DNA from: Triplophysa rosa
Lineage: Eukaryota; Chordata; Actinopteri; Cypriniformes; Nemacheilidae
Reading direction: 5' to 3'
DNA: 64,000 nucleotides
Assembly: GCF_024868665.1 (NCBI RefSeq)
Contig: NC_079913.1
Span: 14,325,817-14,389,816, forward strand
This document shows positions 57,751 through 64,000 of this stretch, in pieces. The first letter of the stretch is position 1. The number at the start of each line of letters is the position of its first letter. Both the position numbers and the translations under genes were made by a program. The notes beneath the pieces were generated by a model, which was not told where the DNA came from, made no database searches, and saw nothing but the letters and a program-made list of their open reading frames with translations.

Positions 57751-57898
57751 GTAAGTCTTGTTTATTGAGTCTATTAAAATGTTCCTGTGACTTTGCTGAT
57801 GTTAGAAATTAATATACACCTTAAAAGTAGTGGCATCTAGGTTTTTTTTGTTCAGTTTGTAAGACTGATTGTTTGTACTTTTTACACTTTTTTTCTAG

Positions 57899-57990
57899 AA
57901 CGGGGTGCCAGACCGGTGACAAACTTCTTACGAAATCTTTCCGCCTTATCCAACTGGCATTCTGTATACACGTCAGCAATTGCCTTCATA
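57899..57990 (+). CDS. gramd4: gramd4 exon
   Basis: Encodes RGARPVTNFLRNLSALSNWH then SVYTSAIAFI. Acceptor TTTTTTCTAG, donor GTGAGT. Exit phase 0. Confidence 0.93.
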
Positions 57991-58046
57991 GTGAGTGGTT
58001 ACATGAGTTTCCCATCTTAAACCTGAATTTCTGTCCTTTACACAAC

Positions 58047-58682
58047 ATTAAATATACATTTACATTTACACATTTGGCAGACACTTGTATCCAAAGACTT
58101 GCATTGCATTATACTATGCATTTGTTTCTGAGTATTGTTGTGGTAAGTTACTCTGAAAAGTAATTAATTACTAGTTACTAATTACATATTCAATAGTGTA
58201 ATTAGATTACTGTACAAATTACTCTCTCCAAAAAGTATTTAATTACTTATTACGATTACTTTCTATATCCTACATCAACCTGCTAAATGACTGATGATGT
58301 AAACCTTGGTTAGAATTGGTTCAAGGATAGACATGAAACGGCTCTTTTAGTTCATTCAAATAAATAATATAAAACTACATAAAGTAGTATTATTAACAGA
58401 CCAAAGTATTACAAATGTGAGAATTATACATTAAAACACAGATTTTTAAGTTAGACATTGAATTTTGATGTCAGTTCCACTATTGCACACACATATATTA
58501 CACAAAGTATTTAGTTTAATTACATCAGACGTAACTGTAATTAAATTACAGACAAAATTAGAGTAATCCCTTACTTTACTTGTTCAAGGGAAAAGTAATT
58601 AAATTACAGTAACTAATTACTTAGTAACTAGTTACACCCAACACTGACGGCATGCTTTAACCACTGAGCTACAGGAAAGCTC
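58047..58682 (+). repeat. SINE-like fish repeat split by a nested element
   Basis: CATTTGGCAGACACTTGTAT (58070-58090) and ACCACTGAGCTACAGGA (about 58660-58676) are the familiar ends of one widespread fish repeat. Between them (about 58143-58648) lies a block of GTAACTAGTTAC/AGTAATTA motifs ending ACCCAACACTG, a separate non-autonomous element. Confidence 0.65.
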
Positions 58683-58840
58683 AAAGGAAATTGACCGAAT
58701 TAACGGCTTACTTCATTACCTTATGTTTGTCAGTAAACTTGATTGCAGCACTGACAACCCTTTTACCTTGGATAAAGAGGCTGTTACTTTTACATGTTAT
58801 TTTTATGACAGGAATGTGATTCTTGTGTCTTTTGTCACAG

Positions 58841-58932
58841 ATCTATATGAATGCAGCATGGCATGGCTGGGCCATTCCTTTGTTTCTATCTTTAGCCATT
58901 CTACGGTTGTCACTGAATTACCTCATCGCCAG
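58841..58932 (+). CDS. gramd4: gramd4 exon (membrane segment)
   Basis: Encodes IYMNAAWHGWAIPLF then LSLAILRLSLNYLIAR, a hydrophobic stretch expected to enter or cross the membrane. Acceptor TTTGTCACAG, donor GTGAGG. Exit phase 2. The rest of the gene, including the GRAM domain, lies to the right of the window. Confidence 0.93.
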
Positions 58933-59317
58933 GTGAGGCAGTCAAATCTACCCAAATCTAATAAAAGGAGTGTGGTTTTAACATACATTTAATTTGAATA
59001 CATGTGCATTTTTAACCAGCATGTTTGATATCATTTACTACGGATGTCCAAATTTTCTGTTGTTCAGGGAATGGAAAAACACTGTACTTTTTAAATGATT
59101 AAATACGGTGTTGTCAAAGTTGACAAGCACTTTTGAATACTTTTATTGGTCGGATAATGAAAAACCTAAAAGGTGACTAATAATAATGTCAAATAATAAA
59201 AATCACAAAATATGGACATACAAGGTTTCAGAAGGATAGCAGCCATATAAAGATTATGTTATGTTATTAAAGGGACAGTTCACCCGAAATGGAAATTTTG
59301 GAAAGAAATGGAAAGAG
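58933..59317. other. gramd4 intron
   Basis: AAAGGGACAGTTCACCCGAAATG (59271-59291 region) is the edge of a common fish repeat, cut off by DIRS copy C at about 59318. Confidence 0.5.
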
Positions 59318-61201
59318 ACCCGCACTGCCAGCCATCGAACCACCCCCCGGCGGGTCGATGAAGCAGATTGTACCCTTAGTCCCCTGTCGCGGTCCCTGGG
59401 AGCTTGGCTCGAGCTTCCCATACCGTCACGGTGGCTTCGGGAAACGATCCGTCTCGGCTATGCGATCGAATTCGCCAGACACCCGCCCAAGTTTCGGGGC
59501 ATCCTCTCAACCTCAGTCAGAGGACAGGATGCTCCCGTACTACGGGCCGAGGTCGCCACCCTTCTGGCGAAGGAAGCGATCGAGCCTGTCCCTCTAGCCG
59601 AGATGTCCAACGGGTTTTACAGCCCATACTTCATCGTCCCCAAAAAGGGCGGGGGGATGCCCACCATCCTAGATCTGCGTATCCTGAACAGGCACCTGCA
59701 CAAGCTGCCGTTCAGGATGCCTACGCAGAAACGCATCATGGCAATCGACCTGAAGGACGCTTACTTTCATGTCTCGATTCTCCCGTTCCTACGGTTCACT
59801 TTCGAGGGTCAGGCATATCAGTACAGAGTCCTCTCCTTCGGTCTGTCCCTGTCCCCACGAGTCTTTACGAAGATCGTGGAAGCTGCCCTCACTCCCCTCA
59901 GGGAGAGAGGTGTGCAGGTACTGAACTATCTCGACGAGGCACACTCGCGAGATCTGTTGTGTACACACAGGGACCTGGTGCTCCGGCACCTAGATCGACT
60001 GGGACTACAGGTCAACCGAGAGAAGAGCAAGCTCTCCCCTGTGCAGAGCATCCTCTATCTTGGTATGGAACTCAACTCTGTCTCCATGACAGCGCGTCTG
60101 ACTACAGACCGCGCCCAGTCAGTGTTGAACTGCCTGAAACATTTCAATCAATCAGCGGTCGCCCTGAAACAATTTCAGAGGCTCCTGGGACACATGGCAT
60201 CCTCGGCGGCGGTGATACCCCTCGGGTTGATGCACATGAGACCGCTCCAACACTGGCTACAGAGTCGAGTTCCCTGGAGAGCGTGGCACACCGGCAGCAG
60301 GCGGATGGTAGTTACGCCTCTTTGCTGACGCACCCTAAACCCTTGGTCTTCCATGACCTTCCTTCGAACAGAGGTCCCCCTGGGGCAGGTTACGAGGCAT
60401 GTCGTGGTGATGACAGACGCCTCCCTGCAGGGCTGGGGTGCAGTGTGCAATGGGCACACAGTGTCTGGGCTTTGGATGGGCCCCCGCCTGCGCTGGCATA
60501 TCAATTGCCTAGAGTTATGGACCGTGCTACTCGCACTGAAGAGGCTGCAGCCTCTCGTGCAGGGCAAGCACGTGCTGGTCCGGTTGGACAGCACTACTGC
60601 AGTAGCGTATATCAACCGCCAGGGTGGCGTGCGCTCACGGCAGTTAACACGACTCGCCCGACGCCTCCTCCTGTGGAGTCAGCAGGTGACCCGCTCCCTG
60701 CGTTCCACGTATATCCCAGGCGACCTGAACCAGACAGCCGAAGCGCTTTCTCATCAGTCGATGCCTCACGGAGAGTGGCGACTCCACCCCCGCGCAGTCC
60801 AACTCATTTGGGTGCAGTTCGGGCAGGCTCAGGTAGACCTGTTCGCCTCCCTGGAAACCACCCATTGCCCGCTTTGGTACTCCCTCTCCGAGGCTCCCCT
60901 CGGCACGGATGCCCTAGCGCACAGCTGGCCGCGGGACAAGCAGAAGTACGCCTTCCTCCCAGTGAGCCTCATTGCACAGACTCTGTGCAAGATCAGGGAA
61001 GAGGAGCATCAAGTGTTACTCGTTGCGCCACACTGGCCCAACCGGACTTGGTTCTCGGAACTAATGCTAATGACAGCTCCCCCCTGGCCGATTCCCCTGA
61101 CGAAGGACCTGCTTTCCCAGGGGAAGGGCACGTTATGGCATCCCAGGCCAGACCTCTGGAACCTCCATGTCTGGCCCCTGGACGGGACAAGGAGATCCTG
61201 A
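59318..61201 (+). pseudogene. DIRS copy C RT/RNase H
   Basis: Same frame as copy B throughout, interrupted by TGA at 60326-60328 where copy B has CGA. Small in-frame losses are seen: ten residues before AIDLKDAYFHV, RHRP before FLRF, and DWLIL from the catalytic box, turning YLDDW into YLDEA. The catalytic Asp pair is broken, so this enzyme is dead. RNase H motifs remain. Confidence 0.88.
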
Positions 61202-62118
61202 GTGGCCTACCCCCGGCTGTGGTAGAGACCATATCTCAGGCAAGGGCACCAGCCACTAGGCGACTGTACGCCTACAAGTGGCACCTCTTCTCGTCCTGGT
61301 GCTCTTCTCGAAGAGAAGACCCACGGATTTGTGCGATCGGGACCGTGCTGTCCTTTCTACAAGAGAGACTCGAGACTAACCTCTCCCCATCCACACTGAA
61401 AGTGCATGTAGCCGCCATTGCCGCTCATCACAACTCAGTTGCTGGAAAGTCTCTAGGACAGCACGACCTGGTCATCAGGTTCCTAAGGGGCGCGAGAAGG
61501 CGGAATCCGCCTCGTCCGCACTCCATACCCTCTTGGGACCTTGATGTGGCCCTGGCGCTCGCCTCCATCAAGAGGGTAGGGGACCTACAAGCATTCTCCG
61601 TGTCCCCTGACTGCCTAGAATTCGGACCCAGGGATTCTCACGTTATCCTGAGACCTCGGCCCGGCTACATGCCCAAAGTTCCCACCACTCCTTTTCGGGA
61701 CCAGGTGGTGAACTTACAGGCGCTCCCCACCGGGGAGGAAGACCCAACCCCGTCCGTGTTGTGTCCAGTATGCGCACTGCGCCTCTACTTAGACCGCACG
61801 CAGAGCTTCAGGAGCTCGGACCAGCTCTTTGTCTGTTTCGGAGGTCAGCAGAAGGGGAGGGCTGTCTCCAAACAGAGGTTGGCGCACTGGATTGTGGATG
61901 CTGTCACGACGGACTACCAATCCCAAAACCGCCCGTGCCCACCAGCAGTGAGAGCTCACTCCACCCGGGGTATAGCCTCCTCGTGAGCACTGGCACGCGG
62001 CGCCTCTCTGACAGTCATATGCAGAGCTGCGGGTTGGGCTACATCCAACACCTTCGCGAGGTTCTACAACCTCCGCGTAGAACCGGTGTCAGCCCGCGTC
62101 CTGCATGGCAACATGTAG
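61135..62118 (+). pseudogene. DIRS copy C tyrosine recombinase
   Basis: Retains the N-terminal region that copy B has lost to a stop (SSWCSSRREDPRICAIG). Relative to B it lacks 26-27 residues before ALASIKRVGDL. TGA at 61984-61986 replaces Trp just after the RAHSTRGIASS box. The frame continues through AGWATSNTFARFYNL to a TAG. Confidence 0.87.
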
Positions 62119-62825
62119 GACCGGCAACCGGTAGGGTGTACGCCTATGATAGTACCTTGCCCCCTTTTTCTCGAGTGGGTCAGCGTACTAATTCAGCCTC
62201 CCTTCTTTCCCCACTGGGCGAAGAACAGGCACTCCATCCATCACTAAGCAAGCACCTCCTGCGGGCGGACTGGGCAGAGCAGCCCTGCCCCTTGGGCCGG
62301 GTACCACCTGAGTTATTCACAACATAGCTCTAACCGGACCCAGTGCTACCATACGTTGTAACCCCCCAGCAGGGTGGTTCCATCTGATGTATCCTCATGA
62401 TTGGTTCCCACCTTGGTAACCCATGACCTTCCCTAGGTGGACCTCCACCTCGCGGTTAACTCCTTCAGTCCGCACATTCTTCCCATGAGTTCTCCCATAA
62501 TGGTGAGACCGTGTTGATATCACCACTAATCTCCTCCCTACGGTAGGAAGTGGTCTCTGTAGTGCATCCCCCGCTTGAGGAAATAGCGCTTACCCAGTGG
62601 CATTACGGCACCAGGCGGCTTCTCGCTGTTAGAGAAACAAGGCCGCCGCCTGTGAGGCCGAAGGCAGGGGCCTTCCCACCTTTCAGAAAAGCTCTGGGAC
62701 CCCCTATCTACCCACTGGTAGGTTACAATTTTGCGGTAGCGCTCACGGCTGACACGCCCAGGCCAGTCACCGTCGCTTCGTTGAGATTGTGACAGGGCAC
62801 AGTGTTATGGCGTTTTCCATAGGAA

Positions 62826-62932
62826 CCCCATCTGTCGGCTCGACACAACGTCGAGAGACCGACAGAAAGGGAACGTCTTGGTTACAGATGTAATCTCAGT
62901 TCCCTGATGGAGGGAACGAGACGTTGTGTCCT
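62826..62932. repeat. DIRS C internal complementary region
   Basis: CCCCATCTGTCGGCTCG...GACAGAAAGGGAAC joined to GTCTTGGTTACAGATG...ACGAGACGTTGTG. Same fused-complement layout as copies A and B. Confidence 0.85.
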
Positions 62933-63180
62933 TCTTGCCAGAACACGTGCTGCCCACTGCAGCAGTCGTGAGAGGTCTCAGGCTCCTCAGAACGAAGGTG
63001 AATGAATGAGGCACGCCGTCTCCCTTTTATACCTGGATATCCGGGGGCGGAGTCCGGCATGCAAATTTCATTCGCCAATTTCATTGGCCTTTTCTAAGTA
63101 GTCGGAAGCGATTGGTTCTCAAGGACGAACCCCATCTGTCGGCTCGACACAACGTCTCGTTCCGGGATGCGCTACAGAGA

Positions 63181-64000
63181 CTCAACTCAACTCAACTCAA
63201 CTTTATTTATATAGCGCTTTTACAATTTTCATTGTTACAAAGCAGCTGTACAGGAGACACATTGACTACAAGCAAAACAATCAAAGTTGTACCTGCAAAA
63301 ACAAGAAAAGGTTGAAAACACAGAAGACAGACACACCCACACACAAAACACTACGTACACGGACAAGTACGCACACACGCTCAGTGAGAGCACACATTTA
63401 GGATAAAGGAGAGAGAAGCACAGGTCAAATATAACAGACTATAAATTCCTATATGCAATATTAATTAAGTAAAACTTTAAGATTCTAAAGCAGCCCCCCC
63501 GGTCAGGCAGATAGTGCAAAAACAGTATGCAAACGGTGGCGAGGAACCCAAAACTCTAATCGAGAAAAAAAACCTCAGGAGAACCCAGGCCCAACCAGGG
63601 GATTCCAGTTCCCCTCTGGCAAAAGCTGCGGCCTCTGCACAAGCTCCAGAGAACTTGCACAACAAGGCTAAATAAAATAAATAAACTTAATAATAAAATA
63701 AATTATAGTTTAAGATTATCATTAATAATCTAATAGCATTTGAAATTTTGTGGTGAAGACATGTCAAGAGACCGCGTCCTTCTTTATCCAGCTCTATCAT
63801 CTCAGCTCTTGTCAGGTCCCCACTTCCCATTCTCCGCTCTACCATCAGGTCAGGCCATGAACTGCATCCTGCTCGCTGTGGTAACCTTGGAACAATGAGA
63901 CAAGACTGGCTGAGAGTAGAGTACTGTTCTGTACTCTTTGATGCAACAAGTACATCAGTTGTGTTTTTGGTTCCGGTTGATCTAACTAATGCAGCCTAAA
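63181..64000 (-). mobile_element. L2 LINE 3' end
   Basis: Minus-strand 3' tail with about four TTGAG units, then 3' UTR nearly identical to 22030-22950. It runs off the window just before the ORF2 stop codon would appear. The CA microsatellite is much shorter than in the full copy. Confidence 0.92.

Larger units (their letters stand above)
59318..63163 (+). mobile_element. DIRS retrotransposon copy C, 5'-truncated
   Basis: Starts inside the region just before the RT frame and lacks left repeat and gag. RT/RNase H, recombinase, tail, internal complementary region and most of the right repeat are present. The final ~40 bases of the right tip are missing. Closely related to copy B. Confidence 0.9.

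Noticed and set aside
59404..61986. 860-codon frame in DIRS C as one independent gene
   Set aside because: Only its last third (from about 61135) matches tyrosine recombinase; the remainder is the frame overlapping RT/RNase H. Reported as a finding instead.

Overview
This is teleost fish nuclear DNA, probably from a cyprinid-like species, although the species cannot be fixed from sequence alone. Evidence is the mixture of L2, DIRS and hAT repeats, GT-AG introns, and exons of a vertebrate gene. The only host gene I can support is gramd4 (GRAM domain containing 4), on the + strand. Seven phase-compatible coding exons lie at 3138-3246 and between 53490 and 58932. A possible alternative first exon sits at 37165-37219. 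The intron between the first two exons is about 50.2 kb and is mostly nested transposable elements.

Layout. 1-447: 5' fragment of an L2 LINE (minus). 3138-3246: gramd4 exon. 6910-8066: non-autonomous hAT holding a solo LTR. 8499-9083: a second solo LTR. About 9.5-20.1 kb: a large DNA transposon with ~560-bp terminal inverted repeats (TIRs). It carries two convergent multi-exon genes: an IS3/retroviral-integrase-like DDE transposase (+, 10132-13636) and a HECT-type ubiquitin-ligase-like protein with two UBZ4-like zinc fingers (-, 14118-19593). Both genes start inside the TIRs, with the same first exon. 22.03-27.3 kb: full-length L2 with both ORFs open. 28834-36238: a hAT element split by a decayed DIRS element (copy A). 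40904-41634 and 43518-44754: further hAT-type elements. 42512-43108: solo LTR. 44963-51167: DIRS copy B, with intact gag and RT frames and one nonsense codon in its tyrosine recombinase. 51803-53275: a non-autonomous LTR element with a rearranged, inverted 3' LTR. 53490-58932: six gramd4 exons. 59318-63163: 5'-truncated DIRS copy C. 63181-64000: 3' end of another L2 copy.

How the parts work together. gramd4 encodes a membrane-associated protein; this window covers its coiled-coil region and first hydrophobic segment. The retroelements (L2, DIRS, LTR) copy through RNA. DIRS uses a tyrosine recombinase and an internal complementary region, which can be read in all three copies. The long-TIR transposon is the most unusual object: a cut-and-paste transposase paired with a ubiquitin-pathway protein under duplicated TIR promoters. 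Both of its genes carry inactivating lesions in this copy.

The single N at 12438, flanked by ~388-bp near-identical duplicates, looks like an assembly join rather than biology.
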